Shown: positions 1 through 7,833 of the stretch, one piece after another
Layout of the letters: each line of letters opens with the position of its first letter
How positions within the stretch are numbered: position 1 is the stretch's first letter
Assembly: GCA_045616165.1 (NCBI GenBank)
Contig: JAZLGF010000047.1
Location: 1-17,327 of the forward strand
Source of the DNA: RGIG5612 sp045616165
Lineage (GTDB): Bacteria; Bacillota; Clostridia; Lachnospirales; Lachnospiraceae
Direction of reading: 5' to 3'
DNA: 17,327 nucleotides
Notes under the pieces: model-generated
What the model was told of the DNA's origin: nothing
Seen by the model: the letters and a program-made list of their open reading frames with translations, nothing else
The model's database searches: none
Translations under genes and position numbers: made by a program

Positions 1-60
1 TATTAATATACGACAATTTTTTGATGGTTGCAAGTGGGCTTTACCTCCACCTGGCTGCAT

Positions 61-92
61 AGAAAAAAGATGGCTCCGGGTGGAGCCATCTT
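61..92 (-). terminator. Rho-independent terminator after the surface-protein gene
   Basis: A perfect 11-bp stem (AAGATGGCTCC at 67-77 with GGAGCCATCTT at 82-92) closes a 4-nt loop. Read on the minus strand it is followed by a run of Ts (complement of 63-68), the classic intrinsic terminator form. It begins 34 nt past the stop codon of the gene ending at 127. It therefore ends that transcript and the minus-strand block. Confidence 0.92.
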
Positions 93-126
93 AGTTTATT
101 ACTTATAATTATTAAATCGTTTTAGC

Positions 127-2154
127 TTAGATATCTGAGCCAACTACTTTGTAAGCGCCTGCGATAAGTGCAAGTCCTGCAAGTGTGCCTAATAAAATCC
201 AAAGCCATGTTGTGTTTGCATCTGCTGTCTTAGGAGATTCTTTAGCTTCAATTGTGAATGTAGCTTCTGGTGATGCAACATTGTACATATAAACGAATTG
301 AATTGTATGTTCGCCAGCAGCTAATTTTTCAGCATAAGCTTTCTTAAATGTAACGAGTGTGCTTCCTTCTTCAACAACGTAGTTCTTAGGATCAACTGTA
401 TTGCCGTCTACCTTAACGCCTTCGAAATAATCGTAAGGGCCATTAGTCTTAAATTTAAGTGTTCCATCTGATCCTACTACATATTTGCTTCCGTCACCTT
501 CCATGAATTTGATTTCTTCGATAACAAATGAACCAACTTCAACATCTTTAGCTTTAAAGTTTTTGCTAGCAACTTTGGCTCTTACTGTATATTTTCCAGG
601 TTTAACAGCTTCTTCTACTGCTTCACCGTCTTTAAATATTGCGAAAGCTACATTTTCTTGGTCTTCTGCATAAACAGGTAATAAATTAACTTTTACTAAT
701 TTAGCATCGCCTGTAAACTTAGAACTTACAGGTTTTACAAAATTAAAGTCTGATGCTTCTAATTCTTTAGGAGCGATTGTATAATCCTTAGTTGGTTCAG
801 GAACGCCAAGAGTATAGTTTGCGTTTACATCTGTTTCAGGTAAAACTGCAGTAAATGTATATGTATCAGCTTCTACAAAATCACCTTCAACTGTAGCTAC
901 AGCAGTTGGTGTTTCATTTTTTACAGCACCTTCTAATGTTACTGTTGGATAAGTTTGTTCTTCTCCATTATATACATATTCTTTTGTTTCCCACACAGCT
1001 GTAAGCGGTGCTTTTGCAATTGTTACCTCTATTTCATCGGCATAATTTCCATCATTGCTTAACGCTCTAAATGTATATGTGCCAGCATTTAAGAACTCTA
1101 ATTCTGTATCTTCTGTTACTATTGTAACATTATCAAGATACTGCTTGTGGCCGCCCCACCAATAATAAGCATTAGGAGTAGCTTTTTCTGTTCCATCATA
1201 TACCAAACCTTCTGTTCTTTCCCAATTCAAATCCCATTCAGCTGGTTTAATCTCAGCTGGAATGCTTGCTGGGTCAGTATCTTTTCCACCTTGATTTGAT
1301 TTTACATAATACCAAACTGTATATTCGCCAGCGTTTTTAGCCTTTGGTAAATTTATACTATAATCATCTGTCTCTGGTTTATTTTTGCCTTTTTGCAAAG
1401 CATAATACATTGTGCCATTTTCTGCTTCGCCTTGAGTAATAAGCACTTGTTCAACAGCTTTCCAACTATAATCTGTCGTATATGTCAAATCATTTGCTGT
1501 AGGTGCTGTCTTTACAGCAGCATCTTTTATCTCTTTCCATTGTGCATAAAGAGTAACTGTTGCATCTGTTTTATCCCATGTATTCTTATTTGCTGTTCCG
1601 TCAGCTTTATAGTACTGAGTGCCACCAGCTTGTGCATCAAAATATCCTAAGAAAATGTATCCAGTTCTTGTTGGAAGCATTTTATCATTTCCTTGTATTA
1701 ATGGTAATGTTCTTCCATATGTTGCTTCTGCTGTTGTTACAGAACCTTCTGTTGCATCTTCAGCATTTTTATCGAAAGTAACATCTGTCACTCTCTTAAG
1801 CACGATTTCTTTATCGCTTCTATCTGCATCATTAACAAGGAATTTTCCTGCTAATTGTAAACCGGTATTGGCGTCAGTAGTATTTTTCCATGTGTTATCT
1901 CCATTAAGTTTATACTTAAATGTGGTAATGTAATTTTCGCTGTCATAACCGTAACCTCTTGCAAAACAAGTTAAATTAGTTCCTTCACCTGCATTGATTT
2001 TTGTTTCAACTGAAAATCCATTTGGAAATAATTCATATGTTCCCAAATAAAAACCATAACGTGTTTCTTTCGCCAACACCGTCATCGGGATCATTGCGAC
2101 AAGCATAGCTACTACTATGAATGCTGCGCCGAAACGCTTTAATAATTTTTTCAT
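127..2154 (-). CDS. Secreted, membrane-anchored surface protein with InlB B-repeat and Ig-like repeats
   Basis: A 675-residue exported protein, probably displayed on the cell surface for adhesion or wall structure; no enzymatic motif is visible. The start at 2154 is chosen because GGAGG precedes it and a signal peptide follows directly (basic MKKLLKRFG, hydrophobic core, predicted cleavage after residue 28, VLA|KE); an ATG 17 codons upstream would bury the signal. Residues about 127-207 form a Listeria-Bacteroides (InlB B) repeat ending in the typical VTLYAQW. Residues about 215-470 hold two or three Ig-like/MBG-type repeats with NAGEYTVWY and NAGTYTF motifs. Residues about 552-636 match a domain often found just before clostridial cell-wall anchors (VKVDGNTVD, GEHTIQF). 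The C-terminus has SPKTADA at 640-646, then a membrane segment (about 650-671) and a short tail, VGSDI. This resembles an SPKTGD-type sortase signal, but Gly is replaced by Ala and the tail lacks a basic cluster. It may be sorted inefficiently or simply stay membrane-anchored. Confidence 0.85.
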   Translation of the reverse strand: MKKLLKRFGAAFIVVAMLVAMIPMTVLAKETRYGFYLGTYELFPNGFSVETKINAGEGTNLTCFARGYGYDSENYITTFKYKLNGDNTWKNTTDANTGLQLAGKFLVNDADRSDKEIVLKRVTDVTFDKNAEDATEGSVTTAEATYGRTLPLIQGNDKMLPTRTGYIFLGYFDAQAGGTQYYKADGTANKNTWDKTDATVTLYAQWKEIKDAAVKTAPTANDLTYTTDYSWKAVEQVLITQGEAENGTMYYALQKGKNKPETDDYSINLPKAKNAGEYTVWYYVKSNQGGKDTDPASIPAEIKPAEWDLNWERTEGLVYDGTEKATPNAYYWWGGHKQYLDNVTIVTEDTELEFLNAGTYTFRALSNDGNYADEIEVTIAKAPLTAVWETKEYVYNGEEQTYPTVTLEGAVKNETPTAVATVEGDFVEADTYTFTAVLPETDVNANYTLGVPEPTKDYTIAPKELEASDFNFVKPVSSKFTGDAKLVKVNLLPVYAEDQENVAFAIFKDGEAVEEAVKPGKYTVRAKVASKNFKAKDVEVGSFVIEEIKFMEGDGSKYVVGSDGTLKFKTNGPYDYFEGVKVDGNTVDPKNYVVEEGSTLVTFKKAYAEKLAAGEHTIQFVYMYNVASPEATFTIEAKESPKTADANTTWLWILLGTLAGLALIAGAYKVVGSDI

Positions 2155-2186
2155 GTTTTTCCTCCGTATAATATAATAAATTAAAA

Positions 2187-2222
2187 GTTGCCCTTGGTTG
2201 TGCACCTTAGGTGCACGGCAAC
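2187..2222 (-). promoter_or_regulatory. Nested stem-loop in the leader of the surface-protein gene
   Basis: An outer 6-bp stem (GTTGCC at 2187-2192 with GGCAAC at 2217-2222) encloses a 7-bp stem (GTGCACC at 2200-2206 with GGTGCAC at 2210-2216) with a 3-nt loop. On the minus strand it is followed by TTTTAATTTATT, so it could act as a terminator. It lies between the likely -10 (2238-2243) and the ribosome site. It could end read-through from the upstream operon or act as an attenuator or stabilising 5' hairpin. Only the structure is seen; the role is inferred. Confidence 0.55.
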
Positions 2223-2237
2223 CCTACATCTACATAT

Positions 2238-2267
2238 ATTATACGATAGACGAATAAATTCTCTTAA
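2238..2267 (-). promoter_or_regulatory. Probable sigma-A promoter for the surface-protein gene
   Basis: A perfect TATAAT on the minus strand (2243-2238) has TTAAGA (2267-2262) 18 nt upstream, four of six matches to the -35 consensus. It lies in the 143-nt gap between the membrane-protein gene and the surface-protein gene. This implies that the surface gene has its own transcript with a leader of about 75 nt. Confidence 0.5.
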
Positions 2268-2297
2268 TTCTTAGTTTACATATCAGTTATACGCAAA

Positions 2298-2912
2298 TTA
2301 AATAAGAGTAATGACTAAAGATGCGATTAAAGCTAGCGCGCTGGCGCAGCCACAGATAATTTTTGCGGCTTTATTTTTAAGAATTGTAAAGATTAAAACG
2401 ATAAGTTCTACTATTATAAAAACGCATGCAACGATGTTGTGTGGGAACTTTTGGATTAGTCCCGGAAGGAAGTATGCGAATTCGTATGCTAAGAAACATG
2501 TTGGAAGTGCGAGGATAATTCCGCCCCACCATTTGTTTTTCTTTATCGTCCATGCGAGCATAGCTACTGGGAAACATAAAACTGTATAGATGCCCCATCT
2601 AGGATAGTACATGAAAATCTGCCAGCCCATGTGCGAAAATGGAACCTGCAGTAAATAGATAAGTGGCTGGCTAATTAAAAAGAAGATAAATGTTTTAAGG
2701 CCTGCGTCTAGAACCTTTTCGCAGTTCATGATAATGATAAGTGCGAAAAGGAGCCAGCATTCGATATATGTGCCGATGTACGAAATTGACGTGTCCTTTA
2801 CGCCCGGTATCGTAAGAAGAGCCGCTGTAACAACCGCTACGATTACGGCACCAATTATGACTTTAAGCCATGTCATCTTTATACCAAAAAATAACTTATC
2901 AAATATTTTCAT
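2298..2912 (-). CDS. Small polytopic membrane protein of unknown function
   Basis: A 204-residue, very hydrophobic protein with about six predicted membrane helices and no motif that I recognise. The N-terminus (MKIFDKLFFGIKMTWLKV) looks like an uncleaved first signal-anchor. Loops carry short basic stretches (IKKNKWW, ILKNKAAK). The start at 2912 overlaps the stop of the exodeoxyribonuclease gene as ATGA and has GGAG six bases upstream inside that gene. This means translational coupling, so the longer reading from 2936 is not needed. It is the last gene of the long V-ATPase transcript unless an internal promoter exists. The overlap suggests co-expression with the nuclease but not a shared function. 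No substrate or partner can be named. Confidence 0.75.
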   Translation of the reverse strand: MKIFDKLFFGIKMTWLKVIIGAVIVAVVTAALLTIPGVKDTSISYIGTYIECWLLFALIIIMNCEKVLDAGLKTFIFFLISQPLIYLLQVPFSHMGWQIFMYYPRWGIYTVLCFPVAMLAWTIKKNKWWGGIILALPTCFLAYEFAYFLPGLIQKFPHNIVACVFIIVELIVLIFTILKNKAAKIICGCASALALIASLVITLI

Positions 2913-3661
2913 TTTATCTCCAATTCTACCGGGCAATGATCTGAGCCCAAAACTTTTGTATGTATTTTTGCATCAACTAATCTGTCTTTTAATTTTTCAG
3001 ATGCGATAAAATAATCGATTCTCCATCCTGCGTTTTTGGCACGCGACTGGAAACGATATGACCACCATGAATAGATTTGTTCCATGTCAGGATAAAAGTA
3101 TCTAAACGTGTCCACAAAACCGCTAGATAAAACGTTGCCTATCTTTTCTCTTTCTTCATCCGTAAAGCCGGCATGGTGATGGTTTGTCTTTGGATTTTTT
3201 AAGTCGATTTCTTTATGCGCAACGTTTAAGTCGCCGCAATAGATAACAGGTTTTTTCTTTTCTAACTTCTTGATGTATTTAAGAAAGTCGTCTTCCCATA
3301 CCATTCGATAGTCAAGACGCTGTAACTCATCTTTAGAATTTGGAACATAAACCGTAACAAAAAAGAAATCTTCGAACTCGGCTGTGATTACTCTGCCCTC
3401 GTGGTCATGTTCTTCTATACCAAGGCCGTATGTTACCTTAAGCGGCTCTTTCTTAGTAAAGAGTGCTGTGCCGGAATAACCTTTCTTTTCTGCATAGTTC
3501 CAATATTGAAAATATCCCGGCAGTTCAAGGTCTAACTGGCCTTCTTGCATCTTTGTTTCTTGTAAACAAAATATGTCGGCATCTACTTCATTAAAAAAAT
3601 CTATGAAGCCCTTTTGCATGCATGCTCTTATTCCGTTTACATTCCATGAAATAAATTTCAT
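2909..3661 (-). CDS. xth: Exodeoxyribonuclease III / AP endonuclease
   Basis: A 250-residue DNA-repair enzyme of the exonuclease III (endonuclease/exonuclease/phosphatase) family. It cleaves DNA 5' of abasic sites and trims 3' ends in base-excision repair in the cytoplasm. All family motifs are present: WNVNGIRA near the start (Asn7), LQETK with metal-binding Glu35, VYVPNS around residue 105, CGDLNVAH with Asp144 and Asn146, WRIDYF with Asp216, and GSDHCPV with Asp241-His242 near the C-terminus. Length is normal for the family. It starts only 3 nt after the stop of V-ATPase subunit D, and its own ribosome site is weak, so coupling to subunit D translation is likely. It is functionally unrelated to the ATPase and probably rides on the operon. 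The sequence resembles the ExoA/Xth branch of Firmicutes. Confidence 0.95.
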   Translation of the reverse strand: MKFISWNVNGIRACMQKGFIDFFNEVDADIFCLQETKMQEGQLDLELPGYFQYWNYAEKKGYSGTALFTKKEPLKVTYGLGIEEHDHEGRVITAEFEDFFFVTVYVPNSKDELQRLDYRMVWEDDFLKYIKKLEKKKPVIYCGDLNVAHKEIDLKNPKTNHHHAGFTDEEREKIGNVLSSGFVDTFRYFYPDMEQIYSWWSYRFQSRAKNAGWRIDYFIASEKLKDRLVDAKIHTKVLGSDHCPVELEIK

Positions 3662-3664
3662 TTA

Positions 3665-4336
3665 TTACTTTGCCATCTCCATTTTTTCTTTATAGTGATG
3701 GGCTTCTTCGAGAATCATATCCTTAACCTTCATGAGACGAATCTGGGTACTTCTTTCGTTTTCATCAAGCTTTTGCGAAATGTACTTTATTGTCTCCTGA
3801 GTATCAGGAATCATTTTGTATTCCAACGCATTAACACGTCTTCTAGTTTTTTCTATTTCTACTGCCATGAGTTGGCACGCCTTTTCGACTTCTGCGAGTT
3901 TAAGCATGTCTTGGAAAACTTCTGAAAGAGCCTCTACCGCGCCGTCTAAATCGCCCGATGTATTAGCGTAGCCGTATGGATAAATATCCGTAGGGTCGTT
4001 TGCGGTTGTCTTAAAATTGAACACTGGAATATCAACGCTCATTACGTTCTTTCCTTTTACATCCAAAACAACGCCCTGCTTTGGATACATGAGTGCTTCT
4101 TCTAAAACTTCCTGGCTCATAACTGCTGCCGCAACGTCGAAGCTAGCATGTACTTTTGCAAGCTTTTCTTCAACTTCCTTACGGAGCTTTTCGTTTTCTC
4201 TTGCCAACTCTATAAAATCTTTCATTAATCCGTCACGCTTATCCTTAAGAAGCTTATGCCCTCTAACATATGTAGAGAGTTTTTTCTTAAGGTTTGAAAG
4301 CATAATTCTTGTCGGATTTACATTTAAACGTGCCAT
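3665..4336 (-). CDS. ntpD: V-type ATPase subunit D (central rotor shaft)
   Basis: Subunit D of the V-type ATPase, the coiled-coil axle that turns inside the A3B3 ring and passes torque to the membrane rotor with subunits F and C. The 223-residue protein has the expected two long helices, at the N-terminus (LNVNPTRIMLSNLKKKL, then a Lys/Glu-rich heptad region to about residue 65) and at the C-terminus (from about 155, with EKTRRRVNALEYKMIP). A short globular middle section lies between them. ARLNVNPTR and RRVNALE are strongly conserved in the family. The ATG at 4336 follows AAAGGA at suitable spacing. It is the last ATPase subunit of the operon, 26 nt after subunit B and 3 nt before the exodeoxyribonuclease gene. 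Confidence 0.96.
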   Translation of the reverse strand: MARLNVNPTRIMLSNLKKKLSTYVRGHKLLKDKRDGLMKDFIELARENEKLRKEVEEKLAKVHASFDVAAAVMSQEVLEEALMYPKQGVVLDVKGKNVMSVDIPVFNFKTTANDPTDIYPYGYANTSGDLDGAVEALSEVFQDMLKLAEVEKACQLMAVEIEKTRRRVNALEYKMIPDTQETIKYISQKLDENERSTQIRLMKVKDMILEEAHHYKEKMEMAK

Positions 4337-4362
4337 CTTTTTTCCTTTAATAAAAATTCTTG

Positions 4363-5739
4363 TTAGTTCTTAGGATAATATTCATCAAGGTATGACTCTT
4401 TAATTCTCTTAAGTTCGAATCTAGGAAGTATCTTAAGAAGATCCCAACCTATATCAAGAGTTTGTTCAATTGTTCTGTCTGCTTCGTATCCTTGTGATAC
4501 ATATCTCTTTTCAAACTCTTGAGAGAATTTTGCGTAAAGAAGGTCTACTTCTGTAAGCGCGCTCTCGCCTAAGATTGCAACAAGCTCTAAGTTTTCTTTA
4601 CCTTTTGCGTATGCTGCAAATAACTGGTTCATTGTGTCGGCGTGGTCCGCTCTAGTCTTTCCTTCGCCGATACCTTTATCTTTAAGTCTTGAAAGAGATG
4701 GGAGAACATCAATAGGAGGTTCAATTCCCTTTCTATATAATTCACGTGAAAGAATAATCTGGCCTTCTGTGATGTATCCTGTAAGGTCAGGGATTGGGTG
4801 AGTCTTATCATCTTCTGGCATAGTAAGGATAGGAATCATAGTGATTGATCCTGGTGCGCCTTTCTTTCTTCCTGCTCTTTCATACATTGTTGCAAGGTCA
4901 GTATAAAGATATCCCGGATATCCTCTTCTTCCTGGTACTTCTTTTCTAGCTGCTGAAATTTCACGAAGTGCTTCAGCGTAGTTTGTGATATCTGTCATGA
5001 TAACGAGTACATGCATTCCCATATCAAATGCGAGGTACTCGGCTGCTGTAAGCGCCATACGCGGTGTAGCGATACGCTCAACCGCAGGGTCGTTAGCAAG
5101 GTTCATGAACATAACTGTTCTATCAATAGCTCCTGTACGACGGAAATCGCTTGAGAAGAATTCTGCTTCTTCGTATGTAATACCGATTGCGGCAAATACA
5201 ACAGCGAAGTTTCCAGCGTCGTTTCCTCTAACCTTTGCCTGTCTAGCTATCTGGGCTGCCAGGTTCGCATGTGGAAGACCTGATGCTGAGAAAATAGGAA
5301 GCTTTTGTCCTCTAACTAATGTGTTAAGTCCGTCAATTGCGGAAACACCGGTCTGGATAAACTCTGCAGGATAGTCACGTGCAGCCGGGTTCATAGGAAG
5401 ACCGTTAATATCTAGTACCTTCTCTGGAATTATTTCTGCGCCTCCATCTTTTGGACGGCCCATTCCATCGAATACACGTCCTAAGATATCCGGTGAAACT
5501 TTAAGCTGCGTTCCATGTCCCAAAAATCTTACAACTGATTCTTGAAGGTTAATTCCTGTTGAGCTTTCGAAAAGCTGGACAAGTGCATTCTTTCCGTTCA
5601 ACTCTAATACTTTACAAAGTCTTTTTTCTCCGCTTGGAAGAACGATTTCGCCTAACTCATCATAAGTTACGTTTTCTACGTCTTCTACAAGCATCAAAGG
5701 TCCAACTACTTCACGGATTGTTTTATATTCCTTAATCAT
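4363..5739 (-). CDS. ntpB: V-type ATPase subunit B (non-catalytic nucleotide-binding-fold subunit)
   Basis: Subunit B, which alternates with A in the A3B3 head and completes each catalytic interface. The 458 residues match the usual family length, starting MIKEYKTIREVVGPLM, almost as in E. hirae NtpB. The P-loop position holds the non-canonical SASGLPHANL (about 151-160), as expected for a non-catalytic B subunit. An arginine in PSLSRLKDKGIG (about residue 351) corresponds to the arginine finger that reaches the ATP site in A. The ATG at 5739 is preferred over a GTG at 5748: GGAGG lies nine bases before the ATG but only one base before the GTG. The gene overlaps the end of subunit A by 8 nt, pointing to translational coupling that helps match A and B amounts. 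Confidence 0.97.
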   Translation of the reverse strand: MIKEYKTIREVVGPLMLVEDVENVTYDELGEIVLPSGEKRLCKVLELNGKNALVQLFESSTGINLQESVVRFLGHGTQLKVSPDILGRVFDGMGRPKDGGAEIIPEKVLDINGLPMNPAARDYPAEFIQTGVSAIDGLNTLVRGQKLPIFSASGLPHANLAAQIARQAKVRGNDAGNFAVVFAAIGITYEEAEFFSSDFRRTGAIDRTVMFMNLANDPAVERIATPRMALTAAEYLAFDMGMHVLVIMTDITNYAEALREISAARKEVPGRRGYPGYLYTDLATMYERAGRKKGAPGSITMIPILTMPEDDKTHPIPDLTGYITEGQIILSRELYRKGIEPPIDVLPSLSRLKDKGIGEGKTRADHADTMNQLFAAYAKGKENLELVAILGESALTEVDLLYAKFSQEFEKRYVSQGYEADRTIEQTLDIGWDLLKILPRFELKRIKESYLDEYYPKN

Positions 5740-7510
5740 CGAGTTCACCCTCCATAGCTACCAAATCTGAAATTGATTTTGTTAATGCTGCCATAAGTTT
5801 TTCATACGCTGCATCAACATCTTTTTCTTCTATATATTTAAAACGTCCAATATCTTCTCTTTCTGGTAATGCCGCAACTTTAGCAAAGCTTGCGCCTTTA
5901 GCGATTGCGTCAACACCAAGATTGTAGAAGGCTAAGATGAGGTCGAGTAATTTATATTGCTTATTAAGTGATGTGTATGTATCTACCTCATGGAAAGCGT
6001 TTTGGTGTAAGTAGTCTTCTCTTACTGACTTACATACTTCAAGTTTCATTCTATCTTCAAACGAGAGTGAATCAACGCCGACTAATTGAACGATTTCATT
6101 AAGTTCTGCTTCGTTTTGAAGAAGGCTAAGCGTTTTTGCTCTCATCTTTGGAAAATCTTTTGAGATATTTTCCGAGAACCATTTTTCAAGGCGGTCTACA
6201 TATAATGAATATGATTGTAACCAGTTAATAGCTGGAAAGTGACGCGCGTATGCAAGTTGGGAATCTAAGCACCAGAATACTTTTACGATTCTAAGTGTTG
6301 CCTGGCTAACTGGTTCTGAGATATCTCCACCCGGAGGTGAAACAGCTCCGATAGCCGAGAGTGCGCCGATTCTTCCGTTCTTTCCGAGTGATACTGTTCT
6401 TCCGGCTCTTTCATAGAACTGAGCAAGACGTGATGCGAGGTAGGCCGGGTATCCTTCTTCACCTGGCATTTCCTCGAGACGACCACTCATTTCACGAAGT
6501 GCTTCTGCCCAACGGCTTGTTGAGTCGGCCATAAGCGCAACCGAGTATCCCATGTCTCTAAAGTATTCAGCTATTGTGATGCCCGTATAAACCGATGCTT
6601 CACGAGCAGCAACAGGCATATCTGATGTATTTGCAATAAGTACTGTTCTCTTCATAAGAGGTTCGCCAGTACGTGGATCGTTAAGTTCTGGGAACTCTTT
6701 AAGAACGTCTGTCATTTCGTTTCCACGTTCGCCACATCCGATATATACAACGATGTCCGCATCTGCCCATTTAGCAAGCTGATGTTGTACTACTGTTTTT
6801 CCTGAACCGAAAGGTCCTGGTACAGCGGCAACACCGCCCTTAGCGATAGGGAACATTGTATCAATAACTCTTTGTCCAGTAACGAGTGGCATTTCTGGAG
6901 CAAGTTTTTCTTTATATGGTCTGCCTTTTCTAACTGGCCATTTTTGCATAAGTGAAAGTTCTTTAACTTCACCATTATTCATCTTTACTTTGCAAACAGT
7001 TGTATCAACAGTAAAATCACCGGATTCGATAGATATTACTTCGCCTTCAACTCCGTAAGGAACCATGATTCTTTGTTCAACTAAAACTGTTTCCTGGACT
7101 GTTCCGATTATATCGCCAGCCTCGACTTGATCTCCAACTTTTACAGTTGGAACAAAAGGCCATTTCTTTTCCCTGTTAAGTGCAGGAATATTAATTCCTC
7201 TAGTGATATTAGGTCCTACCTGGCTAACCATTTCTTCTAATGGTCTTTGAATTCCATCATAGATGTTTTCAATAAGTCCAGGTCCTAACTCAACTGAAAG
7301 AGGCGCGCCCGTAGATTCTACTTCAAGGCCCGGTCCTATTCCGGCTGTTTCTTCATATACTTGGATTGAGGCTTTGTCGCCTCTCATTTCAATTACTTCT
7401 CCAATCAAACCAATTTCACCAACACGTACAACGTCGTACATATCAGCGTCTTGCATTCCTTTTGCAACGACAAGTGGTCCGGATACTTTTTCAACTATTC
7501 CTTTACTCAT
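5732..7510 (-). CDS. ntpA: V-type ATPase subunit A (catalytic)
   Basis: The catalytic ATPase subunit of the V1 head, 592 residues, essentially the family length. An N-terminal beta-barrel (1-70) is followed by the A-type-specific bulge (about 115-185), then the nucleotide-binding domain. This has the P-loop GPFGSGKT at 232-239 (Lys238), the GERGNEM motif with the catalytic Glu261, and the ADSTSRWAEALRE stretch around 329-340. The helical C-terminal domain follows. Positions of the key residues coincide with those reported for E. hirae NtpA. It starts with ATG at 7510, which shares one base with the TAA stop of subunit F, and GGAGAGG lies just upstream. No residue needed for catalysis appears to be missing. 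Confidence 0.98.
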   Translation of the reverse strand: MSKGIVEKVSGPLVVAKGMQDADMYDVVRVGEIGLIGEVIEMRGDKASIQVYEETAGIGPGLEVESTGAPLSVELGPGLIENIYDGIQRPLEEMVSQVGPNITRGINIPALNREKKWPFVPTVKVGDQVEAGDIIGTVQETVLVEQRIMVPYGVEGEVISIESGDFTVDTTVCKVKMNNGEVKELSLMQKWPVRKGRPYKEKLAPEMPLVTGQRVIDTMFPIAKGGVAAVPGPFGSGKTVVQHQLAKWADADIVVYIGCGERGNEMTDVLKEFPELNDPRTGEPLMKRTVLIANTSDMPVAAREASVYTGITIAEYFRDMGYSVALMADSTSRWAEALREMSGRLEEMPGEEGYPAYLASRLAQFYERAGRTVSLGKNGRIGALSAIGAVSPPGGDISEPVSQATLRIVKVFWCLDSQLAYARHFPAINWLQSYSLYVDRLEKWFSENISKDFPKMRAKTLSLLQNEAELNEIVQLVGVDSLSFEDRMKLEVCKSVREDYLHQNAFHEVDTYTSLNKQYKLLDLILAFYNLGVDAIAKGASFAKVAALPEREDIGRFKYIEEKDVDAAYEKLMAALTKSISDLVAMEGELDD

Positions 7511-7833
7511 TAGTTTTCCTCTCCAAATAAGATATCTGCGCCAGTGGCTCTATTTACTGATTTTCTTACTGATGTCATGCCTATTCCAAGTGTTCCTTCT
7601 TTACCTGGAATAGGTATCACTGCCGGAAGACGTGTATCTGAATATTCATCAACTGCGTCTTGAATATACTGATACAACTGCTCCGTAATATATATAATTG
7701 CATAACTTTCTTTTGCAATTTTTCTTAATGTTTTTTCTGCTTCATCGGCTGAATCACATGGGAAAACATCAAGTCCAACTGCCTTGAATCCTAATACGCT
7801 TTCCCTATCTCCGATTACACCAATTTTATACAT
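7510..7833 (-). CDS. ntpG: V-type ATPase subunit F (rotor stalk; NtpG in E. hirae naming)
   Basis: A small Rossmann-like subunit of 107 residues that binds the D axle in the central stalk. The N-terminus IGVIGDRESVLGFKAVGLDV is the standard family opening, and PAVIPIPGKEG around residues 69-79 is the conserved end of the globular domain. The C-terminal stretch is the helix that contacts subunit D. Length is typical (about 100-110). The gene overlaps subunit C by 8 nt at its start and subunit A by 1 nt at its end, so C, F, A and B form a tightly coupled translation unit. The symbol follows the E. hirae scheme, where this subunit is NtpG; databases also call it AtpF or NtpF. Confidence 0.94.
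   Translation of the reverse strand: MYKIGVIGDRESVLGFKAVGLDVFPCDSADEAEKTLRKIAKESYAIIYITEQLYQYIQDAVDEYSDTRLPAVIPIPGKEGTLGIGMTSVRKSVNRATGADILFGEEN

Noticed and set aside
2155..2205. Longer N-terminus for the surface protein starting at 2205.
   Set aside because: It would put 17 residues before a perfect signal peptide and ignores the GGAGG directly before 2154.
5740..5748. Upstream GTG start for subunit B.
   Set aside because: GGAGG is only one base from this GTG, whereas the ATG at 5739 has workable spacing and gives the conserved MIKEYKTI N-terminus.
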